A stretch of DNA of 64,000 bases from Aminobacter anthyllidis (GTDB lineage Bacteria > Pseudomonadota > Alphaproteobacteria > Rhizobiales > Rhizobiaceae), in NCBI RefSeq assembly GCF_018555685.1, contig NZ_JAFLWW010000004.1:310001-374000 (forward strand), in the 5' to 3' direction. The position numbers were made by a program, and so were the translations under genes. Under the pieces are notes generated by a model. The model was not told where the DNA came from. It was given only the letters and a program-made list of their open reading frames with translations, and did no database searches. Below, piece after piece: positions 1 to 10,782 of this stretch. Within the stretch, counting starts at the first letter, position 1, and each line of letters starts with the position of its first letter.

Positions 1-501
1 GTCATCGATCCACGCACCGAGGTGCAGGAATGGGGAGCGATCTCGCGCTTCACCTGGAACCGTGGCCACTGGACGCTGCAGAACGGCCGCATCCATGCGC
101 ATACGCCTAACGACGCCGACATGTGGGCGGGCCACTATTATGCCCGCAACGTCAAGGTTGTTGCCGACATCCAGCCGCTCGCCGGCGCATCGCAGTTGGT
201 GACGGCGCGCGCGCAAGGCACCAGCCAGTTCTACGCCGCCGGCTTCGACGGCGACGACGTGGTGATCCTCAAGGAGGATTTCGGCACGACCGTTCTCGCC
301 CGCGCGCCGTTCAAGCGCGTGTTCGGCAACAACTATGCCTTCGCCTTTTCGGTCACCGGCGACACGCTGTCCTTTGCCATCGACGGCAAGACGCTGATCG
401 AGGCGAAGGACGGCCAATACACCTACGGCATGGCCGGCCTGCGCCTTGGCGCGCTCGGCCGCATGAGCGTGGGTACGGTCGAAATCATCGAGACGGCCTA
501 A
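1..501 (+). CDS. C-terminal part of a large protein, possibly an ADP-ribosylglycohydrolase-family protein (partial)
   Basis: The reading frame is open from the first base of the window and ends at TAA 499-501, so only the last ~166 residues are visible. They look like a beta-rich, concanavalin/laminin-G-like accessory domain: alternating hydrophobic strands, a YYARNVKV segment, a [11 protein letters not shown] turn and a final [12 protein letters not shown] strand. No catalytic motif is in view. In rhizobia such a tail is found on ADP-ribosylglycohydrolase-family proteins encoded next to sugar ABC transporters, and the next gene here is a UgpC-type ATPase, so I lean that way. The name is an inference from context and memory of the family. 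The gap to the next gene is 74 bp, so co-transcription is likely. Confidence 0.5.
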   Translation, partial: VIDPRTEVQEWGAISRFTWNRGHWTLQNGRIHAHTPNDADMWAGHYYARNVKVVADIQPLAGASQLVTARAQGTSQFYAAGFDGDDVVILKEDFGTTVLARAPFKRVFGNNYAFAFSVTGDTLSFAIDGKTLIEAKDGQYTYGMAGLRLGALGRMSVGTVEIIETA

Positions 502-575
502 AGACGGTGGTCCCCGCTCTGGGCCTGGCGGCTGGAGCGGGAGCCCGCGTGGGCGTATCGAAAGGGAGGAATACC

Positions 576-1627
<1,052 letters not shown>

Positions 1628-1631
<4 letters not shown>

Positions 1632-2845
1632 CCGGCTTTGCCCAAATGCATTGGGATGCTGCCGCCCAAGGGCCGCTCGAGGGCATCAAGGTGCTCGACC
1701 TGTCGCGGCTCGTCGCCGGCAACATGCTGTCGCTGCAACTCGCCGATTTTGGCGCCGATGTCATCAAGATCGAACCGCCGGTCGGTGATCCATTGCGCGA
1801 GTGGAAGGAAGACGGCCTGTCGATCTTCTGGAAGACCTATGGCCGCAACAAGCGCTCGGTCGTCCTCAACCTGCGCGAGCCCGCCGACCGCGAGGCTCTG
1901 TGGGCGCTGGTCGACGGTGCCGATGTGCTGATCGAGAATTACAGGCCCGGAACGCTGGAGCAGATGGGTTTTGGCCCGGACCAGCTTCTGAAGCGCAATC
2001 CCGATCTCGTCGTGGTGCGCATTTCCGGCTTCGGCCAGACCGGCCCCTATGCGGAATTCCCCGGCTTCGGCACCATCGTCGAGGGCATGAGCGGCTACGC
2101 CTACCGCACCGGTTTTCCCGACCGCGAGCCGGTGCTGCCGCCCCTGGCGCTGGCCGACATGATCGCCGGCATCTACGGCATGTCGGCGACGATGACAGCC
2201 CTTTTCGCCCGCCAAAAGGGCAAGGCGCGTGGCCAGGTCGTCGACCTGTCGCTGCTGGAGCCGATCTTCTCCGTGCTTGGGCCCGAGGCGGGCATCCATG
2301 CGCTCACCGGCAAGGTCAAGGAGCGCGTCGGCAGTGCCTCGAACACCGCAAGTCCGCGCAATGTCTATCGCTGCGCCGACGGCAAATATGTCGCCCTTTC
2401 CGGCTCGACGCCGGCTGTGGCGCGCCGCATCTTCGAGATCATCGGCCGGGCCGACATGAACGCCGATCCGCGCTTTGCCACCAACAGCGAGCGCCTCAAG
2501 CATCGCGAGCTTGTCGACGAGGCGATCGGCGCCTGGTTCGCCACCCGCTCGCATGACGAAGCACTGGCCGTTATGCGCGACAGCGGCGCTACCGTCGGGC
2601 CGATCTACAGCATCGCCGACGCTGCCACCGACCCACATTTCACTGAGCGCGAAGTGATCGTTTCGCTGGACGATGAAGACCATGGCACCCTGCCGATGCA
2701 CAACATCGTGCCGCGTCTGTCGACGACGCCTGGAACTTTCCGCCGCCCGGCGCCAGGATTGGGGGAACACACCGCCGAGGTGCTGGCGGAGGCGGGCATC
2801 GCGCCAGAGGCCGTTGCCACAATCGTCGCCGGAGCCGGCAAATGA
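1628..2845 (+). CDS. CaiB/BaiF (family III) CoA-transferase
   Basis: A 405-residue cytoplasmic enzyme that moves CoA from a donor acyl-CoA to a carboxylic acid. The N-terminal region [31 protein letters not shown] is the Rossmann-like opening typical of formyl-CoA and carnitine-type CoA-transferases. The segment [11 protein letters not shown] carries the Asp that forms the acyl-enzyme anhydride in characterised members. The length fits the family. The start overlaps the ATPase stop and the stop overlaps the next start, so all three are probably translationally coupled. With a CitE-like lyase directly downstream, a plausible pair of steps is activation of a hydroxy-dicarboxylic acid and cleavage of its CoA ester. 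The substrate cannot be read from the sequence. Confidence 0.88.
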
Positions 2846-3669
2846 GACTGCGCTCCTTGCTCTACGTGCCGGCTCATGCCGAGCGGTTTGTTGCCAAAGC
2901 GCATGAGCGGGGTGCCGACGCGATCATTCTCGATCTCGAGGATTCGGTGCCAGTTGGCAGCAAGCTCGCTGCCCGCGACGCCCTCAGTGCTGCTGTCCGG
3001 CATGTCGGGCAGGCAGGCGCCCGTGTCTTCGTGCGCATCAATGCGGACGCCGATCTTCGATTTGACGACGCCGCTGCAGCCGTTCTGGCAGGTGTAACCG
3101 GGCTGATGGTTCCGAAGCTGGCGGCGGTCGAAGACCTTGACCGGCTTGTAGCACATCTTGTGCCGTTCGAAGGCGAACAAACACCATTCATCGGCCTCGT
3201 CGAGGAACCCGGCGCCGTGCTCGACGCCCGTTCGCTCGCTGCACATCCACGCGTCATCGGGCTGGCGCTCGGCGGCGAGGACTTCGCCACCGCAATGGGC
3301 GCCGAGCCGACGCCCGAGGTGCTGCGCTTTCCCAAGCAGCTGGTTCATATGGCAGCCAAGGCCTCGGACAAGCTGTCGTTTGGGTTGCTGCGCAGCATTG
3401 CCGATTACGCCGACATTGACGGCATTCGGGTGGCAACGGCCGAAGCAAAAGCCTTCGGGTTCGATGGCGCCACTTGCGTCCATCCCTCTGCCATCGCCGT
3501 CTTGAACGCCGGCTTTTCGCCGACCGAGGCCGAACTCGACTGGGCAAGGCGCGTCATTGCCGAAGCCGAAAAAGCGGAACGCAAAAGCCATGGGGCCTTC
3601 GTCTTCGAAGGCAAGATGGTCGACGCGCCCGTCATCGCCCGCGCCCACGCCATTTTGGCCAAGGCGTAG
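2842..3669 (+). CDS. HpcH/HpaI-aldolase / citrate-lyase-beta-like (CitE-like) enzyme
   Basis: A 275-residue member of the CitE/malyl-CoA lyase superfamily, which cleaves or forms C-C bonds of acyl-CoA esters such as citramalyl-CoA or malyl-CoA. The family hallmarks are present: RSLLYVPA at the start, ILDLEDSVP with the metal-binding acidic residues, VRIN with the CoA/carboxylate-binding Arg, and LALGGEDF. The length is typical of stand-alone CitE-like proteins. It starts at ATG 2842 inside the last codons of the CoA-transferase (ATGA overlap). A second, clearly different family member, the serine-cycle malyl-CoA lyase, lies at 58102 in this window, so this copy probably serves another pathway. 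Confidence 0.85.
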   Translation: MRLRSLLYVPAHAERFVAKAHERGADAIILDLEDSVPVGSKLAARDALSAAVRHVGQAGARVFVRINADADLRFDDAAAAVLAGVTGLMVPKLAAVEDLDRLVAHLVPFEGEQTPFIGLVEEPGAVLDARSLAAHPRVIGLALGGEDFATAMGAEPTPEVLRFPKQLVHMAAKASDKLSFGLLRSIADYADIDGIRVATAEAKAFGFDGATCVHPSAIAVLNAGFSPTEAELDWARRVIAEAEKAERKSHGAFVFEGKMVDAPVIARAHAILAKA

Positions 3670-3957
3670 CTCGCCCTCCGGCTTGGGGCGCGCCCTGAAA
3701 ATCCTGACGGTAACCCATGGCATTGTCGTCAACCTTGCACCTGTCGGCGAGCGGGCGGCTGCCAGCAGCAGGTAAGGCTGTGGTCGAGGCAGGGGGCGCG
3801 AGGCAAAAGGACGGCTGGTGACGTCGCTGGCCACGTCCATCCACTTGTGCAGCGGGAAGGCGGCGACAGCTAAAATCTGCCGGAATCCATCAACATCGCC
3901 TGCGCGTTCACACCGTCAGAATAGGCGCCAATTTCCACTTCTAGCCGGTGGCGCCAG
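3670..3957. other. Intergenic region between convergent operons
   Basis: This 288-base stretch separates the lyase (+) from the thiolase (-). I see no convincing gene and no strong hairpin followed by a T tract. Short open frames here lack ribosome binding sites and run as shadows into the thiolase. Confidence 0.5.
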
Positions 3958-5160
3958 TTACGGCCGGCTGATCAGCAGCGAGATGCCCTGGCCGACGCCG
4001 ATGCACATGGTGGCGAGCGCGCGTCTTGCGCCTTGCTGGTCGAGTTCGAGCGCCGCCGTCAGCGCCAGGCGCGCGCCGGACATGCCGAGCGGATGGCCGA
4101 GCGCGATGGCGCCGCCATTCGGATTGACGTGGACGGCATCGTCGGCGAGGCCGAACTGGCGCATGCAGGCGAGCGATTGTGCGGCGAAAGCTTCGTTGAG
4201 CTCGACGATGTCGATGTCGGAGATGCTCAGGCCAGTACGTTCCAGAAGTTTGCGTGTCGAGGCGACCGGACCTATGCCCATGATGCGCGGGGCGACACCA
4301 GCGGTGGCCATGCCATCGACCTTGGCGAGTGGCTTGAGGCCGTAGCGTTCGACAGCGCGAGCGGAAACGATGATCACGGCTGCGGCCCCATCATTGACAC
4401 CGGATGCATTGCCGGCGGTCACCGTGCCGTCGGCGCGGAACGGTGTCGAAAGGCCAGCGAGTTTTTCGATGGTCGTTTCGCGCGGGTGCTCGTCATGCTC
4501 GACGACAGTCGCCTCGCCCTTGCGGCCCCTGATGGTGACCGGGGCGATTTCACGTGCAAACCGGCCGCTCTTCTGGGCGGCGGCAGCACGAGCCTGACTG
4601 CGCAAGGCGAAGTGGTCCTGATCGTCGCGCGAGATGGCAAATTCCGCCGCGACGTTCTCGGCCGTCTCCGGCATGGAGTCGATGCCGTATTGTTTTTCCA
4701 TCAGCGGGTTGACGAAGCGCCAGCCGATGGTGGTGTCGAAGATTTCGGTGCTGCGCTGGAACGCGCTCGAAGCCTTGGGCATGACGAAAGGCGCGCGCGA
4801 CATGCTTTCGACGCCGCCGGCAATGATGATGTCGGCCTCGCCGAGCTTGATGGCGCGCGCGGCGTAACCGACCGCGTCGAGACCGGAGCCACAGAGACGG
4901 TTGATGGTCGTTCCAGGGACCGTCTCCGGCAGCCCCGCAAGCAGGGCGGCCATGCGGCCGACATTGCGGTTGTCTTCGCCTGCCTGGTTGGCGCAGCCGA
5001 GCACGACTTCGTCGATCTGGTCGGTGGGAATGCCAGGCAAGCGCGCCAGTGCCTCGCGGATGGCGTGGGCGGCGAGATCGTCGGGGCGCACGGATGCGAG
5101 TGCACCGCCATAACGGCCGATCGGGGTGCGGACGCCGCCAACGATATAGGCTTCGCTCAT
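3958..5160 (-). CDS. Acetyl-CoA acyltransferase (thiolase), PcaF/PaaJ-like
   Basis: A 400-residue thiolase that would perform the final thiolytic cleavage of a 3-oxoacyl-CoA to acetyl-CoA and a shortened acyl-CoA. The opening [18 protein letters not shown], the nucleophile motif [25 protein letters not shown] and the C-terminal CIGVGQG are all present. They match 3-oxoadipyl-CoA thiolases (PcaF, PaaJ) especially closely. I start it at ATG 5160 (MSEAYIVGG), because longer frames upstream only read through the neighbouring gene. It is the last gene of the operon that begins at 13106 and overlaps the hydratase/dehydrogenase gene by ATGA. In that setting it would release acetyl-CoA at the end of aminobenzoyl-CoA breakdown. 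Confidence 0.92.
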   Translation of the reverse strand: MSEAYIVGGVRTPIGRYGGALASVRPDDLAAHAIREALARLPGIPTDQIDEVVLGCANQAGEDNRNVGRMAALLAGLPETVPGTTINRLCGSGLDAVGYAARAIKLGEADIIIAGGVESMSRAPFVMPKASSAFQRSTEIFDTTIGWRFVNPLMEKQYGIDSMPETAENVAAEFAISRDDQDHFALRSQARAAAAQKSGRFAREIAPVTIRGRKGEATVVEHDEHPRETTIEKLAGLSTPFRADGTVTAGNASGVNDGAAAVIIVSARAVERYGLKPLAKVDGMATAGVAPRIMGIGPVASTRKLLERTGLSISDIDIVELNEAFAAQSLACMRQFGLADDAVHVNPNGGAIALGHPLGMSGARLALTAALELDQQGARRALATMCIGVGQGISLLISRP

Positions 5161-7136
5161 GATGTCGCTTCCTTGTGCGTTTCGGCGGCGAACACCGGCC
5201 CGCCCTTGTGGGCCGGGAAGCCGTAGCCGTTGATCATGACCAGATCGATATCGCTCGACCGTGCCGCGATGCCTTCCGCGAGCAAGGCAGCGCCTTCTTC
5301 GGCCATCGCCTTGAGCAGGCGTGCAGCGATTTCGTCTGAGGTGAAGTCGCGTGGCACAATGCTCTTGGCCGCGCGCGCTGCCTCGATCAGTGCTGTCACC
5401 TCGGGATCGACGGCGCGCTCGCCGCTGGAATAATCGTACCAGCCGCGCCCGGTCTTGCGGCCGAAGCGCCCGGCTTCGCATAGCCTGTCTGCGATTTCGA
5501 CATAACGCGCCTTGGGATCGCGGGTCGTCGCCTGGCGCTTGCGCCGGGCCCAGGCGATCTCGAGGCCTGCCATGTCGTAGACAGTGAAGATGCCCATTGG
5601 AAAGCCGTAGGCTTCGAGCGCGGCATCGATCTCGTGCGGGGCAGCTCCGTCCTCGACCATGAATTCGGCTTCGCGGCGGTAGGCCGAAAAGATGCGGTTG
5701 CCGATGAAACCTTCGGTGACGCCGCAGACCACCGGCAGCTTGCCCAACCGCTTGGCGAAGGCGATGGCGCTGGCGAGCACGTCAGGTGCTGTCGCCTTGC
5801 AGTCAACGACCTCAACCAAGCGCATGATGTTGGCCGGCGAGAAGAAGTGCAGGCCGACGACGCGCTCGGGATGCGCTGTCGCGGCAGCGATTTCGTCGGG
5901 GTTCAGGTAGCTGGTGTTGGTGGCGAGGATTGCGTCCGGCCTGACGATGCCGTCGAGTCGCTGGAGCAACTCGGTCTTGACGGTGAGATCGTCGAAGACA
6001 GCTTCGATGACGAGGTTTGCTGCGGCGAGTTCGCCGGCATTGGCGGTCACTACAAGCCGGGCCAGGCATTCGTCGCGAACAGTTGCCGCCAGACGCCCTG
6101 ACTGGACCGACTTGTCGAGAATGCCTGCGATCCGCCCGTGCCCGTTGGCGGCGGCGGCCTCTGTCTGCTCGATGCCGGTGACGCGGTAGCCAGCTGTCAA
6201 CGCTGCGACCGCGATTCCCGCGCCCATCAGGCCGGTACCGACGATGCCGACAGTCTCGATCTTGCGCGGGGCGATGCCCTCGAGTTTGTCGACCCTGCCG
6301 GCCTGCCGTTCGGCGAAGAAGACGTGGCGAAGGGCTGCCGCTTCTTCGGAATCGCGCAGGCGCAGGAATGTCGCGCGTTCGTCGGCGAGGCCCTGTTTCA
6401 GGTCGACATTTGCGGCTGCCTTCACGAGGCGGACGGCCTCGGCAGGGGCTGCTTGGCCACGCGCTTTGGAAAGGACCTTTTTCGCCGCTGCCTCGACGGC
6501 CACCGGTTCGACGGCGGGGACTTCCAACATGCCGGTGCGGCGCAGCGGCTCGCCGGCGAGATCATGGACGAGGCTCAAAGCGGCGTCGAGATGATCTTTG
6601 GCCACGCCATCGACGAGGCCAAGAGAGCGCGCTTCCGTCGCCTTGACCGCCCGGCCGCTGCCAATCAGGTCGATGGCGGCGATTGTGCCGATCAGGCGCG
6701 GCAGGCGCTGTGTGCCGCCGGCGCCCGGCACGATGCCAAGCTTGACCTCGGGCATGCCGAAGCTCGCCTTTTCGCCTGATATGCGGCCATGGCAAGCCAG
6801 CGCGATCTCGCAGCCACCGCCAAGCGCGGCGCCATTGATCGCAGCGACCACCGGCTTGCTGTTGGACTCGATGCGCTCGATGACTTCGGGCAAAGCCGGC
6901 TCGACAGGGGGCTTGCCGAACTCCTTGATGTCGGCGCCACCGACGAAGGTACGGCCAGCACCAGTGATCACGACGCCGACCACCATGGCGAGCGCGGCAG
7001 CATGGTCGAGTGCCTTGACCAGACCCTGGCGGACATGGGCCGAGATGGCGTTGACAGGCGGGTTGTCGATCGTGACGACGAGCACGCCGTCGCGGATGCC
7101 ACCCGTAACGCTCTCGGAGAACCGCGTTGCGCTCAT
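5157..7136 (-). CDS. Bifunctional enoyl-CoA hydratase / 3-hydroxyacyl-CoA dehydrogenase (short FadB-like)
   Basis: A 659-residue fusion. The crotonase half spans roughly residues 1-190, with an oxyanion-hole segment [13 protein letters not shown] and the two Glu-bearing motifs GGGCEIAL and [15 protein letters not shown] dehydrogenase half follows, with the NAD-binding [14 protein letters not shown] near residue 290, the HFFSPAN His motif and the GFIGNRI segment. It hydrates an enoyl-CoA and oxidises the hydroxyacyl-CoA. It is shorter than E. coli FadB, as is usual for alphaproteobacterial and peroxisomal-type multifunctional enzymes. The start is ATG 7136. It sits between ridA and the thiolase, so it supplies the thiolase substrate in the ring-degradation operon. 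Confidence 0.92.
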   Translation of the reverse strand: MSATRFSESVTGGIRDGVLVVTIDNPPVNAISAHVRQGLVKALDHAAALAMVVGVVITGAGRTFVGGADIKEFGKPPVEPALPEVIERIESNSKPVVAAINGAALGGGCEIALACHGRISGEKASFGMPEVKLGIVPGAGGTQRLPRLIGTIAAIDLIGSGRAVKATEARSLGLVDGVAKDHLDAALSLVHDLAGEPLRRTGMLEVPAVEPVAVEAAAKKVLSKARGQAAPAEAVRLVKAAANVDLKQGLADERATFLRLRDSEEAAALRHVFFAERQAGRVDKLEGIAPRKIETVGIVGTGLMGAGIAVAALTAGYRVTGIEQTEAAAANGHGRIAGILDKSVQSGRLAATVRDECLARLVVTANAGELAAANLVIEAVFDDLTVKTELLQRLDGIVRPDAILATNTSYLNPDEIAAATAHPERVVGLHFFSPANIMRLVEVVDCKATAPDVLASAIAFAKRLGKLPVVCGVTEGFIGNRIFSAYRREAEFMVEDGAAPHEIDAALEAYGFPMGIFTVYDMAGLEIAWARRKRQATTRDPKARYVEIADRLCEAGRFGRKTGRGWYDYSSGERAVDPEVTALIEAARAAKSIVPRDFTSDEIAARLLKAMAEEGAALLAEGIAARSSDIDLVMINGYGFPAHKGGPVFAAETHKEATS

Positions 7137-7142
7137 TTGGCC

Positions 7143-7538
7143 TTACTCGGGGATGACGGCGGTGGCCTGGATCTCGATCTTGGCGCGGTCCTCGACCAAC
7201 GCCACCACCTGCATCGCAGCCATGGCCGGGAAGTGCCGGCCGATGACGTCGCGATAGGCCTGACCGAGGCCGCGCAGGTTTTCGGTATATTCCTTCTTGT
7301 CGGTGAAGTACCAGGTCATCGTGGTGATGTGCCGTGGCTCGGCGCCACCGGCCTTCAGCACAGCGACGACGTTTTCCAGCGTCTGCCGCACCTGGCCGAC
7401 GAAGTCGTCGGTCTCGAATTCGCAATTGCTGTTCCAGCCAATCTGTCCGCCGACGAAGATCGTCCGGCCCGTTGCCGCCACGCCATTGGCGTAGCCGATC
7501 GGCTTGGCCCAGCCCTCAGGTTGCAGGACTTCATGCAT
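7143..7538 (-). CDS. ridA: RidA/YjgF-family enamine/imine deaminase-like protein
   Basis: A 131-residue small trimer-forming protein of the RidA (YjgF/YER057c/UK114) superfamily. Visible family features are the early GRTIFVGGQIGW strand and the FVGQVRQTLENVVAVLKAGGAEPRHI helix. The C-terminal AAMQVVALVEDRAKIEIQATAVI carries the Arg and Glu-type active-site region of the group. Known members hydrolyse reactive enamines and imines. The ATG at 7538 overlaps the end of the thioesterase gene by 8 bases. In an operon that appears to produce an amino-cyclohexene-type CoA ester, an imine hydrolase would make chemical sense for removing the nitrogen as ammonia. That role is inferred. Confidence 0.88.
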   Translation of the reverse strand: MHEVLQPEGWAKPIGYANGVAATGRTIFVGGQIGWNSNCEFETDDFVGQVRQTLENVVAVLKAGGAEPRHITTMTWYFTDKKEYTENLRGLGQAYRDVIGRHFPAMAAMQVVALVEDRAKIEIQATAVIPE

Positions 7539-7947
7539 CGGATGTCTCCAAGAGTGTTTCCAGCGCGGCGCGGAGGTCGTCCGGCCATGCGATCGATTTG
7601 TGTGTGTCGAGCGAGGTGGCGACCACGCTGTGGCGGGCGCTCCACAGCAGCGTGCCGGCAGCCGAGACCTTGTGTTCCAGGTCGAGCGACGAGCGGCCGA
7701 TGCGGCGAACGAACAGCTCGAAATCGAGTGTGTCGCCATGGAAGCCCGGGTGAACGAAAGTGAGGTCCAGCCTGACCGTCGGTGTGCCGATGCGGCGCGA
7801 AGCGATCATGTCTTTCCACGGCGAGCCGACCGAGCCGAAGAATTCCTCGAGAACACCGACGAGGATGTTCAGATAGGAAGGGAAGTAGGCGATCCCGGAG
7901 GGATCGCAGTCCCCGAAGCGTAACGGGCGGCTGGTGCTGAAGGTCAA
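7531..7947 (-). CDS. Acyl-CoA thioesterase, 4-hydroxybenzoyl-CoA thioesterase (hot-dog) family
   Basis: A 138-residue hot-dog-fold thioesterase. The segment RFGDCDPSGIAYFPSY near residues 10-25 is the classic 4HBT/YbgC active-site stretch with its catalytic Asp, and the rest follows the usual beta-strand pattern. It would hydrolyse an aromatic or alicyclic acyl-CoA. In aerobic aryl-CoA pathways such an enzyme may rescue CoA trapped in dead-end esters. The start at ATG 7947 leaves 10 bases after the acyl-CoA dehydrogenase stop, and its end overlaps ridA by 8 bases, so it belongs to the same transcript. Confidence 0.88.
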   Translation of the reverse strand: MTFSTSRPLRFGDCDPSGIAYFPSYLNILVGVLEEFFGSVGSPWKDMIASRRIGTPTVRLDLTFVHPGFHGDTLDFELFVRRIGRSSLDLEHKVSAAGTLLWSARHSVVATSLDTHKSIAWPDDLRAALETLLETSDA

Positions 7948-7957
7948 GGCTTGCCCT

Positions 7958-9151
7958 CTACTTCGCGGCTTTCATCAGCTCGCGGCCGATGATCAGCTTT
8001 TGTACTTCGGTTGCGCCTTCATAGATGCGAAGCGCGCGGATCTCGCGGTAGAGCCGCTCGGTGATCTCGCCGACGCGTACGCCACGCCCGCCGAACATCT
8101 GCAGCGCCTGGTCGATGACCCACTGGGCGTTTTCCGTCGCTGTCATCTTTGCCATGGCGGCCTCACGGGTGATCGGCAGCTTCTGCACGTCGCGGCGCCA
8201 TGCGGTGCGCACGGTCAAGAGCGCTGCCGCGTCGATTGCGGTCGCCATCTCGCCAAGCGTGCTCTGCGCCGTCGGCAAATCGGCCAGCGTCGCTCCGAAC
8301 ATCTTGCGCGACTTGGCGTGTGCCACGGCCTCATCGAGCGCGCGGCGTGCGAAACCGAGGGCAGCCGCGGCCACCGACGGGCGGAAGATGTCGAGCGTGC
8401 GCATGGCGATCTTGAAGCCTTCGCCCGGAGTGCCCAGAAGCTGCGACGCCGGAATGCGGCAATTGTCGAAGCGCACGCGCGCCAGAGGATGCGGCGCGAT
8501 GGTTTCGATGCGTTCGGCAATCGAGAAGCCCGGCGTGTCGGCATAGACGACAAAGGCCGAGATGCCGCGCGTTCCAGGCGCTTCGCCGGTGCGGGCAAAG
8601 ACGGTGTAGACGTCGGCGATGCCACCGTTGGAGATGAAGATCTTCTCGCCGTCGAGGACATAGTGATCACCGTCGCGACGGGCGCTGGTGGCCATCGCGG
8701 CGACGTCCGATCCGGCGTCGGGCTCGGTGAGCGCGAAGGCCGAGATCAACTCACCCTGGGCGATCTTCGGCAGGATGGCCTGCCTGAGCTCGTCCGATCC
8801 GGACAGGCTGATGGCGCCGGTGCCCAGGCCCTGCATGGCGAAGGCAAAGTCGGCGAGGCCGTCGGCATAAGCAAGCGTCTCGCGGATCAGGCACAGCGAG
8901 CGGCTGTCGATCTGCTCGGAGACGCCGCCGAATGCAGCCGGCACGCAGTTGCGCAGGATGCCGGCTCTACCCAGGGCCGCGACCAGCTTCTTGCAGGCGC
9001 CATCGGCGTCGGCGTGGTCGATTTCGCCGAGGCCACCCCTTGATATGAAGGCGTCAAGTTCAGTCGCAAGCGCGCGGTGGCTGTCGGCGAAGAACGGCCA
9101 GTCGAGGTGGTCGCGGGTCGGCGCACTGGTCTGCATCATATGCGCGGCCAT
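7958..9151 (-). CDS. Acyl-CoA dehydrogenase family protein
   Basis: A 397-residue FAD enzyme of the acyl-CoA dehydrogenase family. The middle domain shows [14 protein letters not shown] and [17 protein letters not shown], which are the two PROSITE-type signatures. The C-terminal helical domain has [22 protein letters not shown]-like sequence (residues ~350-375), ending with [12 protein letters not shown]. It oxidises an acyl-CoA or an alicyclic acyl-CoA to the enoyl ester. I use ATG 9151 as start, although internal ATGs a few codons later are possible. The gene lies 3 bases after the crotonase stop and 10 bases before the thioesterase, so it is part of the ring-degradation operon. Confidence 0.9.
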   Translation of the reverse strand: MAAHMMQTSAPTRDHLDWPFFADSHRALATELDAFISRGGLGEIDHADADGACKKLVAALGRAGILRNCVPAAFGGVSEQIDSRSLCLIRETLAYADGLADFAFAMQGLGTGAISLSGSDELRQAILPKIAQGELISAFALTEPDAGSDVAAMATSARRDGDHYVLDGEKIFISNGGIADVYTVFARTGEAPGTRGISAFVVYADTPGFSIAERIETIAPHPLARVRFDNCRIPASQLLGTPGEGFKIAMRTLDIFRPSVAAAALGFARRALDEAVAHAKSRKMFGATLADLPTAQSTLGEMATAIDAAALLTVRTAWRRDVQKLPITREAAMAKMTATENAQWVIDQALQMFGGRGVRVGEITERLYREIRALRIYEGATEVQKLIIGRELMKAAK

Positions 9152-9154
9152 GGC

Positions 9155-9997
9155 TCAGTTCCCCTTGAATTCGGGCTTGGACTTGGCGGCGAAGGCCTCG
9201 AAGGCGCGGCGGAAATCGCCCGTAGCCATGCAGATCGCCTGCGCCTGGGCTTCGGATTCGATCAGCTGGTCGATGCCCATCGCCCATTCCTGGTCGAGCA
9301 TCTTCTTGGTCATGGTGTGGGCGAACCAGGGGCCGTCGGCGATGTCGCGGGCGAATTTCTGCGCCGCGGCGAGCAGGGCAGGGCGTTCGTGCAGGGCGTT
9401 GTAGAAGCCCCAGGCATGGCCTTCGGCTGATGTCATGACACGGCCGGTGAACAGCAACTCGGCGGCGCGGCCCTGGCCGATGATCCGCGGAAGGATGCCG
9501 CAGGCGCCCATGTCGGCGCCGGCAAGGCCGACGCGGTTGAACAGGAAGGCGGTCTTCGCCTCGGGCGTCGCGATGCGGTAGTCCGACGACATGGCAAGGA
9601 TCGCGCCGGCACCGGCGCAGATGCCGTCGACGGCAGCGATGATCGGCTGCGGGCAGGCGCGGATCTGGCGCACCAGGTCGCCGGTCATGCGGGTGAAGTC
9701 GATGAGGTCAGGCATCGACATCTTGGTAAGCGGCTCGATGATGTCGAACACGTCGCCGCCAGAGGAGAAGTTGTTCTCAGCGCCGGTGAGCACCACGGCG
9801 CGGACGTCGCTGGCGCGGCCGAGCGCACGGAACAGATCCGTCAACTCCTCGTAGCTCTCGAAGGTCAGCGGGTTTTTCTTTTCGGGGCGGTTCAGCGTGA
9901 TTGTCGCGACCTTGCCTTCGGCATCGGTCTCGAACTTGAAGTGCGTCGCCTGATGGCCCTGGAACGGACGCTTCTTGTCCTGCATCGGGTTGGTCAT
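9155..9997 (-). CDS. Enoyl-CoA hydratase/isomerase (crotonase) family protein
   Basis: A 280-residue crotonase-fold protein. It has the oxyanion-hole segments [12 protein letters not shown] and [19 protein letters not shown], and the usual acidic position after [21 protein letters not shown] is Asp rather than Glu. Members hydrate, isomerise or open CoA-ester rings. Two ATGs compete: 10003 lies directly against the GGGAGG ribosome binding site with no spacer, while 9997 is six bases from it, so I choose 9997. The SDR stop is just upstream. In this operon the enzyme may act on the dearomatised ring before beta-oxidation, but its exact step cannot be told from the sequence. Confidence 0.87.
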   Translation of the reverse strand: MTNPMQDKKRPFQGHQATHFKFETDAEGKVATITLNRPEKKNPLTFESYEELTDLFRALGRASDVRAVVLTGAENNFSSGGDVFDIIEPLTKMSMPDLIDFTRMTGDLVRQIRACPQPIIAAVDGICAGAGAILAMSSDYRIATPEAKTAFLFNRVGLAGADMGACGILPRIIGQGRAAELLFTGRVMTSAEGHAWGFYNALHERPALLAAAQKFARDIADGPWFAHTMTKKMLDQEWAMGIDQLIESEAQAQAICMATGDFRRAFEAFAAKSKPEFKGN

Positions 9998-9999
9998 CG

Positions 10000-10782
10000 T
10001 CATCCTCCCAGAACTTCGCCGCCGGCGACCGGGATCGCCTGGCCGGTAATTGCGGTTGCCTTTTCCGAGGCGAGCCAGAGCACGGCGTCGGCCACTTCCT
10101 CGGGTGTCACCAGCCGCCCTTGCGGATTGGCGCGGGCGAGCGTGGCGCGTGCGTCTTCGGTCGAACGGCCGGTCTTGCCGGTGATGGTCTCGACGGCATT
10201 GTCGAGCAGCGGCGTGTCGGTGAAGCCGGGGCAAACGGCGTTGACGGTCACATCAGTGCGGGCGAGTTCGAGGGCCAACGCGCGGGTCATGCCGACCACG
10301 CCGTGCTTGGATGCGCAATAGGCGGAGACATAGGCATAGCCGGTCAGGCCGGCGGTGCTGGCGACGTTGACAATGCGGCCCTTGCCGGCGCGCTTGACCG
10401 AGGCCAATGCTGCCTGTGTCACCAGGAACGTACCGGTGAGGTTGATGCCGATCACCCGGTTCCACAATGCCAGGTCGGTCTTGTCGAATGGTGCCGACGG
10501 CGCTTCGCCGGCGCAGTTGACCAGCACCGCGATGTCGCCTGCCTGGGCAATCGCCTTGGCGACGCCTGCCTCGACCGAATGCGCATCGGTGACGTCGAAG
10601 CCAGCAAGCACAAAGGCCTCGCCGCCCGCCTTGGCGATCTCGTCGCGTACGGCCTCCAGAGGCGCGGCACGCCGTCCGCACAGGCTGACGCTGTGGCCGT
10701 TGGCTGCCAGCGCTAGTGCAATGGCCTTGCCGATGCCGCTGCCGGCGCCTGTGACGAGGGCGTGACGCTTGGCCATGCTCAT
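10000..10782 (-). CDS. Short-chain dehydrogenase/reductase (SDR)
   Basis: A 260-residue classical SDR. It has TGAGSGIG for NAD(P) binding at the N terminus, the NCAG strand, a Ser in VASTAG and the YCASKHG active-site Tyr/Lys pair, followed by [10 protein letters not shown]. It would oxidise or reduce a hydroxy/keto group on the alicyclic CoA intermediate. ATG 10782 overlaps the stop of the fused monooxygenase (ATGA, 10779-10782), and its own stop at 10000 lies within the ribosome binding region of the crotonase gene. Such tight coupling shows it is a core component of the pathway. Confidence 0.9.
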   Translation of the reverse strand: MSMAKRHALVTGAGSGIGKAIALALAANGHSVSLCGRRAAPLEAVRDEIAKAGGEAFVLAGFDVTDAHSVEAGVAKAIAQAGDIAVLVNCAGEAPSAPFDKTDLALWNRVIGINLTGTFLVTQAALASVKRAGKGRIVNVASTAGLTGYAYVSAYCASKHGVVGMTRALALELARTDVTVNAVCPGFTDTPLLDNAVETITGKTGRSTEDARATLARANPQGRLVTPEEVADAVLWLASEKATAITGQAIPVAGGEVLGG

